This document shows positions 36,225-44,552 of a DNA stretch of 64,000 bases, one piece after another. The stretch lies in contig NZ_RJSF01000040.1 in assembly GCF_003725535.1 (NCBI RefSeq), forward strand, positions 583,323 through 647,322. Direction: 5' to 3'. The notes beneath the pieces were generated by a model that saw only the letters and a program-made list of their open reading frames with translations, was not told the origin of the DNA and searched no databases. The stretch's first letter is position 1, and the number at the start of each line of letters is the position of its first letter. Origin of the DNA: Nocardioides pocheonensis (GTDB lineage Bacteria > Actinomycetota > Actinomycetes > Propionibacteriales > Nocardioidaceae). Both the position numbers and the translations under genes were made by a program.

Positions 36225-36797
36225 TCAGAGGTGGCGTCCGAAGTCGGCGGTGACCCAGGGCCGTCCACCGCTGAAGGCCACGCCGAAGCCCACGTCGCGC
36301 AGCCGGCAGTTGTCCAGGTTGGCGCGGTGCTCGGGGCTCTGCACCCAGTCATGGAAGACCGCCCGCGGCGTGGCCTGGCCCCAGGCGAGGTTCTCGGCGA
36401 GGATCCGCCAGTGGGTGTAGCCCGCGGCGACGTCGCGCGCGACCAGGTCGCCCTCGCCGGCCAGACGGTGCGAGAGGTCGGCCGTGTAGGACATCAGGTC
36501 GCTGTGCCGCTGGGCGGCCAGGACCAGCGCGGGGTCCAGCCGCAGGGGGCGGCAGCCGCGGGCGACCCGGCGGTAGTTCGTGCGCGCGAACAGGCGGCTC
36601 GCGAAGTACTCCGCGGTGAGGGCGCCGGTCGTGGACCGCGTGACTGCGGCGCCGTTCTCCGAGCTCGCCTGCACGGGGGCGGCCGGGATCAGGAAGATCG
36701 CCACGAGGCCGAGGAGGCTCGCCGACCACAGCCATCGCGTCACGCGCACACTGTGGCGGTCGCCTGGGCGGCTCGCAACCGGTTCGGTGAAGTTCAT
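36225..36797 (-). CDS. CAP (SCP/PR1) domain protein, exported
   Basis: A 190-residue protein with an N-terminal membrane/signal segment (about residues 21-44, WLWSASLLGLVAIFLIPAAP) and a CAP domain (about 60-190): TNYRRVARGCRPLRLDPALV, the His in RHSDLM, HWRILAENLAWGQ (Glu) and SPEHRANLDNCRLRDVGFGV (His). Bacterial CAP proteins are secreted and their biochemical roles are mostly unknown. ATG 36797 has AAGGA six bases upstream and overlaps the stop of a 55-residue QPDQ-repeat gene (ATGA), so the two are coupled. GTG starts at 36749 or 36743 would give a shorter signal peptide. Confidence 0.88.
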   Translation of the reverse strand: MNFTEPVASRPGDRHSVRVTRWLWSASLLGLVAIFLIPAAPVQASSENGAAVTRSTTGALTAEYFASRLFARTNYRRVARGCRPLRLDPALVLAAQRHSDLMSYTADLSHRLAGEGDLVARDVAAGYTHWRILAENLAWGQATPRAVFHDWVQSPEHRANLDNCRLRDVGFGVAFSGGRPWVTADFGRHL

Positions 36798-36961
36798 TCA
36801 GGTCCTTCCGCTGGCTCGTCCGAGTGAACGGGGCCGTCGATGCCGCTCCCGGGCGGTTCGGCGTCCTGGTCGGGTTGCTGGTCGGGCTGCTGGTCGGGCT
36901 GTTCGTCGGGTTGCTGGTCCGGCTGGGCAGATACAGGGGCATTATCCCTCATATCGGTCAT
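36794..36961 (-). CDS. Short QPDQ-repeat protein coupled to the CAP gene
   Basis: A 55-residue acidic open frame. It begins MTDMRDNAPVSA, continues with five QPDQ/QPDE units (residues 13-32, from 12-base DNA repeats at about 36863-36925) and ends in EPPGSGIDGPVHSDEPAEGPE (partial). It has no Lys and no hydrophobic segment, so it would be disordered. Its TGA shares bases with the ATG of the CAP gene, exactly as in coupled operon genes, which supports its being translated. The ribosome site is weak; a second ATG at 36952 is possible. No similar protein is known to me. Confidence 0.6.
   Translation of the reverse strand: MTDMRDNAPVSAQPDQQPDEQPDQQPDQQPDQDAEPPGSGIDGPVHSDEPAEGPE
36863..36925. repeat. 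12-bp tandem repeat, about five units
   Basis: Units such as GTCGGGTTGCTG, GTCGGGCTGCTG and GTCGGGCTGTTC follow each other in phase at 12-base spacing. The minus strand encodes QPDQ/QPDE; the variation between units is mainly synonymous there, which favours that frame. Unit number may vary between strains. Confidence 0.8.
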
Positions 36962-37059
36962 GTCGGACCGTTACCCCATCTTCAACGATTCAGCACGAAA
37001 TTGGTACCGGAGACCGCAATTTGGGCAGGTCGGTCCGAAGGGTTACGGGGCGGTCGGTC

Positions 37060-38628
37060 TCAGGCCGGGGTTCCGGGGCGGTTGAGCCGCCGGAACATGC
37101 CGCGCTGGGCCCGGTAGAGCCGGGGGAACTCGTGGAACGCCCGGTCGTAGACGCCGCGGACGACCGGGTCGGGCGGGAAGACCCGGTCGACCGGCACCAG
37201 GCCGCGCACCTCGCCCCGGGAGACGTCTCCGAGGGCGAGGCCCGCGTTGAGCGCCGCACCGCGCAGCCCGGCCAGCAGGGGATCGGCGACGCGCTCGACC
37301 GGCCGGTCGGCGATGTCGGCGACGATCTGGCACCACAGGTCGGACTGGGCGCCGCCGCCGATCATCCGCACGGGCCCGAGCCGGCGCCCGGTGAAGTGGT
37401 CGGCCGCCTCGAGCAACCAGCGCAGGTTGTGGCCGACGCCCTCGAGCACGGCGCGGGCGAGGTCGGCGTGGGTGGTCGTCACGGAGACGTTGTGGAAGCC
37501 GCCGCGCGCCGACCGGTCGTCGACCGGGCTGCGCTCGCCCCCGATCCAGGGCGTGAAGATGACGCCGCCGGCTCCGGGTGGTGAGGTCGCCGCCAGCGCC
37601 GTGATCTCCGGGTACGACGGCCGCTCGCCCTCGAGCCCGACGGCGACGACGTCGCGGAACCACTCCAGGCAGCGGCCCGCGCTCTCCTGGTTGTTGCCGA
37701 GCAGGTAGCCGCCCCCGGCAGGCTCGCCGAGCCCGGGCACGGTCGCGAGCTGGCGGACGACGTCGGTCTTCTTCGTCGGCAGCGGGCAGCTGACCCACGA
37801 CGTCGTGCCGATCGACACATGGGTCTCGTGGGGGAGCACGCAGCCCGAGCCGATCGCGGCCCCGTGCAGGTCCGGCATGCCGGTCACCACCTGCGCGGCC
37901 GGGGAGATGCCGAGCCCGGCCGCGACGGCCGGGAGGACCGGGCCGATCACCGACCCGGACGGGACCAGCGGCGGCAGCCGGGTCGGGTCCAGCCCGGCGA
38001 GCGCGAGCAGCTTCGCGTCGTACTGGAGGAGGTCGAGCCGGCGGTTGTCGGTCAGCCAGGCGGCGGTCATCGACATGTGGGACGCCGCGGCCACACCGGT
38101 GAACCGCATCGAGAGGTAGTCGACCGGCTCGAGGTACCAGCGGGTCCGGATCGCGATCTCCGGCCGGTCCCGCTCGAGGTGGAGGATGTGGCCGAGGGGG
38201 TCGTCGCCCGACGTCGACGGCACCCCGCCGGTGTGCCGGATCCAGGTCGCGAGCGCGCGACCCCGGAACCCCTGGACGTGACCGCCGACCACCCGACGCG
38301 CGTGCGGCCCGCCACGGGTGTCCATCCACATCACGCACTCGCCGACCGGGTGGCCGCTCGCGTCGACCGGCACCGTGCTGGCCCACTGGCCGGTCACGCA
38401 GACCGCGACCACCTCCTCGGGCCGGCACCCGGTCTCACCGACGGCCCGCCGGGTCGCCTCGACCACGAGTCGCCACCACTCGTCGGCGTCCTGGGTCGCG
38501 GCGCCGCCCGGGCCACGGACGGTCCGCACGGGCAGGTGCTCCGACCACAGGATGCAGCCGGTCGGCGTCACCAGCCCGACCTTCGGACCACCGGTGCCGA
38601 GGTCGACGGCCAGCACCAGCCGGCGCAT
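37060..38628 (-). CDS. FGGY-family carbohydrate kinase (xylulokinase-like)
   Basis: A 522-residue FGGY kinase that phosphorylates a sugar or polyol with ATP. N-terminal lobe: RLVLAVDLGTGGPKVGLV at residues 3-20, CVTGQWASTVPVD near 78 and VMWMDTRGGPHAR near 99. C-terminal lobe: the phosphate-binding SIGTTSW near 274, GVIFTPWIGGERSP near 353 and MIGGGAQSDLWCQIVADI near 425. ATG 38628 is used; GTG 38631 is adjacent. The gene lies nine bases after a sphingosine-1-phosphate-lyase-like gene on the same strand, so the two act together. The true substrate is unknown; xylulose is only the nearest generic label. Confidence 0.88.
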   Translation of the reverse strand: MRRLVLAVDLGTGGPKVGLVTPTGCILWSEHLPVRTVRGPGGAATQDADEWWRLVVEATRRAVGETGCRPEEVVAVCVTGQWASTVPVDASGHPVGECVMWMDTRGGPHARRVVGGHVQGFRGRALATWIRHTGGVPSTSGDDPLGHILHLERDRPEIAIRTRWYLEPVDYLSMRFTGVAAASHMSMTAAWLTDNRRLDLLQYDAKLLALAGLDPTRLPPLVPSGSVIGPVLPAVAAGLGISPAAQVVTGMPDLHGAAIGSGCVLPHETHVSIGTTSWVSCPLPTKKTDVVRQLATVPGLGEPAGGGYLLGNNQESAGRCLEWFRDVVAVGLEGERPSYPEITALAATSPPGAGGVIFTPWIGGERSPVDDRSARGGFHNVSVTTTHADLARAVLEGVGHNLRWLLEAADHFTGRRLGPVRMIGGGAQSDLWCQIVADIADRPVERVADPLLAGLRGAALNAGLALGDVSRGEVRGLVPVDRVFPPDPVVRGVYDRAFHEFPRLYRAQRGMFRRLNRPGTPA

Positions 38629-38637
38629 CACGAGGCG

Positions 38638-40038
38638 TCACCCGCCCGGGGGCGGGATCGACTGCTGGGCGTCGAGCATCTCGCTCATCATCGCGATCAC
38701 GAAGTCCTCGACGTCGGTCGTGAGCCCGCCGGCGACCCCGCCGTAGATCGCGCTCAGGTACGCCGGTTCGCCGGCCGCCTGCTGCTTGCGCGCGTGCTCG
38801 ACGGCGGCGGCCAGGTCCGCGCTGAACTGCTCGACCACGCCCGGCTGGGTCTGCGGTCCCGTGACCGCCATGTGGATCGCGTTCGGGTACTGCTGCCCGT
38901 TGAACCGCCAGCCGCTCGCGGCCATGTGGTCGGCCACGTGGTAGATGTCGAACTCGTCGGAGGTGAAGCTGAAGCAGAAGGTCGGAGCCCCCAGGAGGCG
39001 GAGCTCCGGGTGCTCGAGCACCACGGCCTTCATCGCGTCGGCGGTGGCGAAGATCGCCCGGGCGTGCTCGCGGTAGCCGTCGCGGCCGAGCTCGACCATC
39101 GCGGCCCAGGTCGCCGCCAGCAGCCCGCCCGAGCGCGAGCCCTCCATGCCGGGGGACATGTACTTGCCACCGCTCCATCCGACGTGGTGGAAGTACTGCG
39201 CGTTGCGGAAGGCCTTGTCGCGGAAGACGACGGTCGAGCTGCCCTTGAACGCGTAGCCGTACTTGTGCGTGTCGGCCGAGATGCTCGTGACCCCGGGCAC
39301 CCGGAAGTCGAAGCGGGGGATGTCGTAGCCGAGCTCCTCGCCGAACGGCAGGATGAACCCGCCCAGGCAGGCGTCGACGTGCAGGCCGACGCCGTGGGAC
39401 CGGGCCACCTCGCCGAGCTCGGCGATCGGGTCGATCGTCCCGTAGCCGTAGTTCCCGGCCGAGCCGACGATCGCGATCGTGTTCTCGTCGATCTGCGCCT
39501 CCGTGGCGGCGACGTCGGCCAGGGTCGTCTCGGGGACGACGGGCACGGTGCGCATCTCGATCCCGAAGAGGTGGCAGGCCTTGTCGAACGCGGCGTGCGC
39601 GGTCTCGGGCCGGACGAGATTGGGCCGGGTGATGCCCCGGTGCTGCGCCGCGTGGTCGCGGTAGCCGAGCATCGCGTGGAGGATGCTCCCGGTGCCGCCG
39701 CTGGTGACCATGCCCGCCGGGGTCCCGTCGTCGACCGCGTCGGCGTGCATCAGGTCGAGGACCATCGCGATGATCTCGCCCTCGAACTTCGTGGCGCTCG
39801 GGCACATGTCGCGCTGCAGCGCGTTCGTGTGCGCGAACAGCCCGAAGGCCTCGTTGAGGAACCGGTAGTGGTCGTGGTCGCCGGAGTACATCGTCCCGGA
39901 GCACTTGCCGCTCTCCCAGACGGCGTCCTCCTCGCGGGCCATCGTGTGCAGCTCGGCGAGCACCTCGCCGCGCGCGCGACCGGCGTCCGGCAGCGCCCGG
40001 TGGACGGGGAAGCGGTCGGCGTACGGATAGGTGGCCAT
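38638..40038 (-). CDS. Sphingosine-1-phosphate-lyase-like PLP enzyme
   Basis: A 466-residue group II PLP-dependent decarboxylase fold. The lysine that binds PLP is Lys259 in SISADTHKYGYAFKGSS, which matches the eukaryotic sphingosine-1-phosphate lyase motif almost residue for residue. Other lyase-like segments are ESGKCSGTMYSGDHDHY (about 42-58), the cofactor-binding TSGGTGSI near 112, HVDACLGGF near 220 and GSRSGGLLAATWA near 295. Such lyases split phosphorylated 1,2-amino alcohols into an aldehyde and phosphoethanolamine. It leads an operon with an FGGY kinase. A decarboxylase acting on an amino acid is the alternative. Confidence 0.85.
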   Translation of the reverse strand: MATYPYADRFPVHRALPDAGRARGEVLAELHTMAREEDAVWESGKCSGTMYSGDHDHYRFLNEAFGLFAHTNALQRDMCPSATKFEGEIIAMVLDLMHADAVDDGTPAGMVTSGGTGSILHAMLGYRDHAAQHRGITRPNLVRPETAHAAFDKACHLFGIEMRTVPVVPETTLADVAATEAQIDENTIAIVGSAGNYGYGTIDPIAELGEVARSHGVGLHVDACLGGFILPFGEELGYDIPRFDFRVPGVTSISADTHKYGYAFKGSSTVVFRDKAFRNAQYFHHVGWSGGKYMSPGMEGSRSGGLLAATWAAMVELGRDGYREHARAIFATADAMKAVVLEHPELRLLGAPTFCFSFTSDEFDIYHVADHMAASGWRFNGQQYPNAIHMAVTGPQTQPGVVEQFSADLAAAVEHARKQQAAGEPAYLSAIYGGVAGGLTTDVEDFVIAMMSEMLDAQQSIPPPGG

Positions 40039-40107
40039 GGCACCCAATCTCCGAGACGGGCGCCCGGCCGGCACAGGGTCTTAGGACCCCGGTGCCCCCG
40101 ACATCGG

Positions 40108-42141
40108 TCAGGCCTGGGGCCCGTCCTCCTGGACCGCCTCGGACGCAGGTACGTCGGACGCCTTGTCGCTCGGCGGGCCCAGCGGCAGCTCGACGGTGAC
40201 CGTGGTTCCGACGCCCAGCTCGCTGTCGATCCAGACGTCGCCGCGCTGCAGGGCGACCAGCTGGCGCACGCTCGAGAGGCCCAGTCCGGTGCCGCCGTCG
40301 GCCTCGGCCAGGGTCCCGCGCTCGAACTCGTCGAAGATCGTCTCGAGGTCCTCGGGGGCGATCCCGCGGCCGTGGTCGGAGACGATGATCCGGCCGCTGT
40401 CGGCGTACTGCTCGAACCTGATCTCGATGGGACTCCCGTCCGGTGAGTAGCGGGTGGCGTTGACCAGCAGGTTGGCCAGGACCCGGCCGAGGATCTGCTG
40501 GTCGGCGTACACCGTCAGCTCGGAGCGGCCGACCATCACCTCGTGGCCGCTGAGCAGCGGAGCGAGGTCCCGGACGCACGCGGCGGCGACGCCCGGGGCG
40601 TAGAGCACCTGGGGGTTGATCGGCAGGGCGCCGGCGCGCACCCGAGCGTGGTCGAGGAGGTTGTCGATCAGGACGGTGAGCCGGCCGACGTTGCTGTGCA
40701 CGCGGTTGATGTACTCGCCGCGGCGCTCGTCGTCGACGATCGGGATCAGCTCGACGAAGCCCTGGATCGAGTTCAGCGGTGTGCGCAGGTCGTGCGAGAG
40801 GGCGGCGAAGAACGACTCGCGCGCGAGCTCGAGCCGCTTGGACTCGGTCAGGTCGCGGGTCAGCTTGGCGTAGCCGATCAGCGCGCCGTGGTGGTCGCGC
40901 AGCGCGTTGACCGACACCTCGCCCCAGAACCGGGTGCCGTCGCTGCGCACCCCCCAGCCCTGGTGCTGGGCGCGGCCCGTGCCGCGCGCGCGGTCGAGCA
41001 GCCGGTCCAGGGTGCCGTCGCGCAGGTCCTCCTCGGGGTGCAGCAGCGAGAAGTGCCGGCCGATCGCGTCCTCGGCCCGGTAGCCCAGCACCCGCTCGGC
41101 TCCGACGTTCCACGAGGCGATCGTGCCGTCGACGTCGAGCCGGAGGATGGCGTACTCGGCGACCTGCGAGACCAGGATCTCGAAGAAGTCCAGGTAGCGC
41201 TTCTGCTCGGTCCTGCGGTCCACCAGTTCCAGGGCGATCGCCGCCCGGGTGACGAACTGGTGCGCGGTCTCCAGGTCGCTGGGACCGTAGGGCTCGCGCC
41301 CGCGCTCCCGGAGCAGGGCCACCGCCGCGCGCGTCGTGTCGGCCATCCGGATCGGCAGCAGCATCATCGGGCCGATGTCGACGGACTCCCCGGCGCTGAC
41401 CGACACGCCCGGGTCCTCCTTCGCGTCCTCGATCAGCACTGGGGTCGCGTGGCCGGCGAGCTGCGCGCACAGGCGCTCGTCGAGGTCGATGGTCAGGTCC
41501 TCGGTCGGCCCGCTCTGCGAGGCACCCACGCAGTGGAACGGGGTCGGTACGCCGTCCTGGTGGCCCTGCTCGGCCGGCTGCATCACGAGCACGTGGTCGG
41601 CGTCGGCCAGCGCCATCGCCCGGGTGGCCATCGTCATCACCGGCCGCTCGACCTCGCCCGAGAACAGCTCCCGGGAGAACCGCTCGGCCTCCTCCAGCCA
41701 GCGCTGCCGACGTTGCAGGCTGCGGTGGGCCGCCCGCATGTCCAGGAGGTTGCGGACGCGGTGGTTGAGCTCGACCGGCTGGAGCGGCTTGAGCAGGAAG
41801 TCGTTCGCGCCGAGCTCGAGCGCCCGCGTGGAGGCCCCCATGGTGTCGTCGGCGGTGAGCACGATCACCGGCAGCTCGGTGGAGGAGGCCCGCTCGCGCA
41901 GGGCGGCGAGCACGGCGTACCCGTCGAGGAAGGGCATGTGCAGGTCGAGGAGGACCAGGTCCGGGTCGTGCTCCTCGACCCAGTCGACCACCAGGCGAGC
42001 GTCGTTGATCGTGTCGACGGAGCGCAGGCCCGACCGGAGCAGCAGCTTGAGCGCGAGCAGTGCACTGGCCTGGTCGTCGTCGACGATGAGCACGGGCGAC
42101 CAGGCGAACGGCTCGAGCATCGCGGAGTCAGCCAGCTGCAT
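40108..42141 (-). CDS. Receiver-GAF-PAS histidine kinase
   Basis: A 677-residue cytoplasmic kinase with no membrane segment. Order: receiver domain (about 16-135; DDD acid pocket, phospho-Asp66 in LVLLDLHMP, Lys in FLLKPLQP), coiled linker, GAF-like domain (about 165-305), PAS (about 315-435; ILRLDVDGTIASWNVGAERVL), HisKA with His near 450 (FFAALSHDLRTPLNSIQG) and HATPase (about 545-660; NLLVNATRYSPDG, DHGRGI and GGTGLGLSSV). ATG 42141 overlaps the preceding hybrid kinase gene by 14 bases. The N-terminal receiver probably takes phosphate from that partner. A TTG at 42153 is an alternative start. Confidence 0.88.
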   Translation of the reverse strand: MQLADSAMLEPFAWSPVLIVDDDQASALLALKLLLRSGLRSVDTINDARLVVDWVEEHDPDLVLLDLHMPFLDGYAVLAALRERASSTELPVIVLTADDTMGASTRALELGANDFLLKPLQPVELNHRVRNLLDMRAAHRSLQRRQRWLEEAERFSRELFSGEVERPVMTMATRAMALADADHVLVMQPAEQGHQDGVPTPFHCVGASQSGPTEDLTIDLDERLCAQLAGHATPVLIEDAKEDPGVSVSAGESVDIGPMMLLPIRMADTTRAAVALLRERGREPYGPSDLETAHQFVTRAAIALELVDRRTEQKRYLDFFEILVSQVAEYAILRLDVDGTIASWNVGAERVLGYRAEDAIGRHFSLLHPEEDLRDGTLDRLLDRARGTGRAQHQGWGVRSDGTRFWGEVSVNALRDHHGALIGYAKLTRDLTESKRLELARESFFAALSHDLRTPLNSIQGFVELIPIVDDERRGEYINRVHSNVGRLTVLIDNLLDHARVRAGALPINPQVLYAPGVAAACVRDLAPLLSGHEVMVGRSELTVYADQQILGRVLANLLVNATRYSPDGSPIEIRFEQYADSGRIIVSDHGRGIAPEDLETIFDEFERGTLAEADGGTGLGLSSVRQLVALQRGDVWIDSELGVGTTVTVELPLGPPSDKASDVPASEAVQEDGPQA

Positions 42142-44269
42142 CGGGGTCCACAACGGTCAGGGGCCCCTGGGCGGCCACGGAGTCGCCGGGCCTCGTGGCC
42201 TGGGCAACGGCGTCGTCGACGATCTCGAGCAGGCGGTGGATGTCGATCGGCTTGGTCAGGTAGGCGATCGCGCCGCTGCTGAGCAGCCGCTGCACCTGGC
42301 GGGGCATCGCGTCGGCGCTCACGATCGCGACCGGGATGTCGGCGGTCACGGGGTCGTCGCGCAGGATCTGCAGGACCTCCGCGCCGGGCAGGTCCACGAG
42401 GTTGAGGTCCAGCAGGATCAGGACGGGGTGGTGCCGCTTCGCCAGGTCGACGCCCATCCGCCCCTGCATCGCCGGCACGACGGTGACGTCGGGCCGCTGG
42501 GCGAGGACGCGCTCGACGAGCTCGACGTTGGCGAGGTTGTCCTCGATGTGGAGCACGGTGAGCGGTCCACCCTCGTCGGGCCGTGCGGCACGCTGGGTCG
42601 CCTCCTCGTAGATCTTCGTCGGGCTCTCGACGATCGGGAACTCCGCCCAGAAGGTGCTCCCGCGTCCCGGGGTGCTCTCGACGTCGAGCTTCCCGCCCAT
42701 CGCTTCGGCGAGGCCGCGCGAGAGTGCGAGCCCGACACCGGTGCCGGGCACGGACGTCTGCTCCGCGCCGAGCCGCTCGAAGGGCGCGAACAGCAGGTGG
42801 AACTGGTCCGCCGCGATGCCCGGTCCGGTGTCGGTGACCTGGATCCGGAGCGTGCCGCGCACCGGCTGGAAGCAGCTGATCGAGACCGAGCCGCCCTGGC
42901 GGTTGTACTTGATGCCGTTGCCGATCAGGTTCAGCAGGATCTGCTTGAGCCGCTGGCGGTCCGCGAAGATGAAGTGCCCGCAGCCGTGGTCGACGCCGCC
43001 GATGAGGTGCACCCCCCGCTCTTCGGCCAGCGGTCGCAGCAGCGACACCGCGGCCCCCACGACGTCGCCGACCAGCACCGCCTCCGGGCTGAGCGACATG
43101 TGCCCGGACTCGATCTGGCTGATGTCGAGGATCTCGTTGATCAGGTCGAGCAGGTGCGCCCCGCCCTTGGTGATCTGGCTGACGTTCTCGGCCTGGTCTG
43201 GCGTGAGTCCGTCCATCTCGAGCAGCTGCCCGAACCCGAGCACGGCGTTCAGCGGCGTCCTCAGCTCGTGGCTCATCCGGGAGAGGAACTCGCTCTTGGC
43301 GCGGTTCGCCTTCTCCGCGGCGATCCTCGCCTCCTGCAGCGACCTGGTGCGCTCGTCGACCAGCCGCAGCGCGTAGGCACGGCGGCGGATCAGCACCTCG
43401 GTGAGCAGGCCGAGCACGACCGCGAGCGCGGCGCCGGTGCCGAGGACGAGCCAGGGGAACGCGGTGGCCAGTGGTCCCACCAGGGGATCCCGGGTGGAGA
43501 CGGCGAGCAGCCACTTCTCGGCGCCCACGTCGAGCAGACGTGTGACCGTGCCGCCGCCCGCGCGGGGGACGTCGCCGGAGGCGAGGACGAGCGCGCCGGA
43601 GCTGGCCTGGGCGCCGGTGTAGAGGGCGACGTTGAGCTCGCGGTACGGCGAGCTCGCGGTCGTGGGAGCCGCGGTCCGGCCGGGCAGCTTGCTGCTGATG
43701 TAGGCCACGGCCTGCGGGTCGTTCGGCGTGGTGAGGGCGAGCACGACGCGCCGGTTGCTCCCGCTGCCGACGATGCCGGAGATCATGTCCTTCGCGCCCA
43801 GGGCCCGTTGCGCGACCTCGGCGAGGTCCGTGGGCAGCGGCGCGCCCAGTGCCGGTACGCCGGTCCCGGCGGCGGCCACCGTCAGGAACGAGCCGTTCTG
43901 GTCACGCGCGACCACGACCTGCGATCCCTGGACGACCGAGAGATTGGTCAGGGTGGTGAACAGCGGAGACGCGCCGTCGGCCGCCCCGGCGGCCCCGGCT
44001 CCCCGCAGGTTCGTCCGCGCGTCGTTGATCGCGGTGCTCAGGATCGTGCTGACCTCGTTGGTGCGCTCCTTGAGGAGCGTGTGCTCCTGACGGTCCAGGA
44101 CGTTCCTCGCCACCAGGCCGAGCGCTCCGCCGGCGGCGAAGGTCGCGAGCGCGATCGCGATCGCCGGAAGTCGGCTCGAGGGCGTGCGTCGCGCGGCCGG
44201 GCCGCCCTCCTCGACCCGCGCTGCCTCCAGGTCCGCGTCCGGGTCGGTCCGTCTCGGCTCGTCGGCCAT
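42128..44269 (-). CDS. Hybrid histidine kinase with extracytoplasmic sensor
   Basis: A 713-residue membrane hybrid kinase. TM1 is about 34-55, an extracytoplasmic sensor about 56-285 (CHASE/Cache-like, Ala/Gly-rich), TM2 about 287-310, HisKA with His near 331 (FLSRMSHELRTPLNAVLG), HATPase about 440-565 (NLIGNGIKYNRQGG, DTGPGIA, GTGVGLALSRGLA) and a C-terminal receiver (about 590-705; Asp in VLILLDLNLVDLPG, Lys in YLTKPIDIHRLLEI). ATG 44269 follows AGGGAGCGG. The gene for the soluble receiver-kinase starts inside its 3' end. No DNA-binding response regulator is near, so the output may be a distant partner. Confidence 0.9.
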   Translation of the reverse strand: MADEPRRTDPDADLEAARVEEGGPAARRTPSSRLPAIAIALATFAAGGALGLVARNVLDRQEHTLLKERTNEVSTILSTAINDARTNLRGAGAAGAADGASPLFTTLTNLSVVQGSQVVVARDQNGSFLTVAAAGTGVPALGAPLPTDLAEVAQRALGAKDMISGIVGSGSNRRVVLALTTPNDPQAVAYISSKLPGRTAAPTTASSPYRELNVALYTGAQASSGALVLASGDVPRAGGGTVTRLLDVGAEKWLLAVSTRDPLVGPLATAFPWLVLGTGAALAVVLGLLTEVLIRRRAYALRLVDERTRSLQEARIAAEKANRAKSEFLSRMSHELRTPLNAVLGFGQLLEMDGLTPDQAENVSQITKGGAHLLDLINEILDISQIESGHMSLSPEAVLVGDVVGAAVSLLRPLAEERGVHLIGGVDHGCGHFIFADRQRLKQILLNLIGNGIKYNRQGGSVSISCFQPVRGTLRIQVTDTGPGIAADQFHLLFAPFERLGAEQTSVPGTGVGLALSRGLAEAMGGKLDVESTPGRGSTFWAEFPIVESPTKIYEEATQRAARPDEGGPLTVLHIEDNLANVELVERVLAQRPDVTVVPAMQGRMGVDLAKRHHPVLILLDLNLVDLPGAEVLQILRDDPVTADIPVAIVSADAMPRQVQRLLSSGAIAYLTKPIDIHRLLEIVDDAVAQATRPGDSVAAQGPLTVVDPDAAG

Positions 44270-44552
44270 GATCCGCTCCCTGCCCGCCGTCTCGGCGATC
44301 CCCGTCGAGCCGGCGACGTCGTCCGCGCGCTCGACCGCACGAGCGGCGCACGATGCCGACTGCCCTCCCTCACCAGTTGCTCCGCCCGACCCCCCTGGGC
44401 GGTAGCGCCGAGGCGCTGTGCGGAGCGACGAGCCGCGCGTTTTCCCCTACGTGCGGCCCGAATGTGACGGTACGCCCGAAATGCTCGCCGCACATCCCCC
44501 GTGCGTCCGATAGGGGTCTTGGTCCTCAACCGGGCAATTGGCTCGAAGCGGA

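Noticed and set aside
36824..37117. A plus-strand frame reading LVGLLVGLLVGLFVG, like a membrane segment
   Set aside because: It is the reverse of the 12-base repeat. The minus-strand QPDQ frame has a stop/start overlap with the CAP gene and better reasons to be coding.
38435..41470. A 1011-codon minus-strand open frame
   Set aside because: Another high-GC shadow, over the kinase and lyase genes, with Arg/Pro/Ala-only composition.
41336..44467. A 1043-codon plus-strand open frame over two histidine kinases
   Set aside because: Antisense shadow; no motif, while the minus-strand kinases have complete domain sets.
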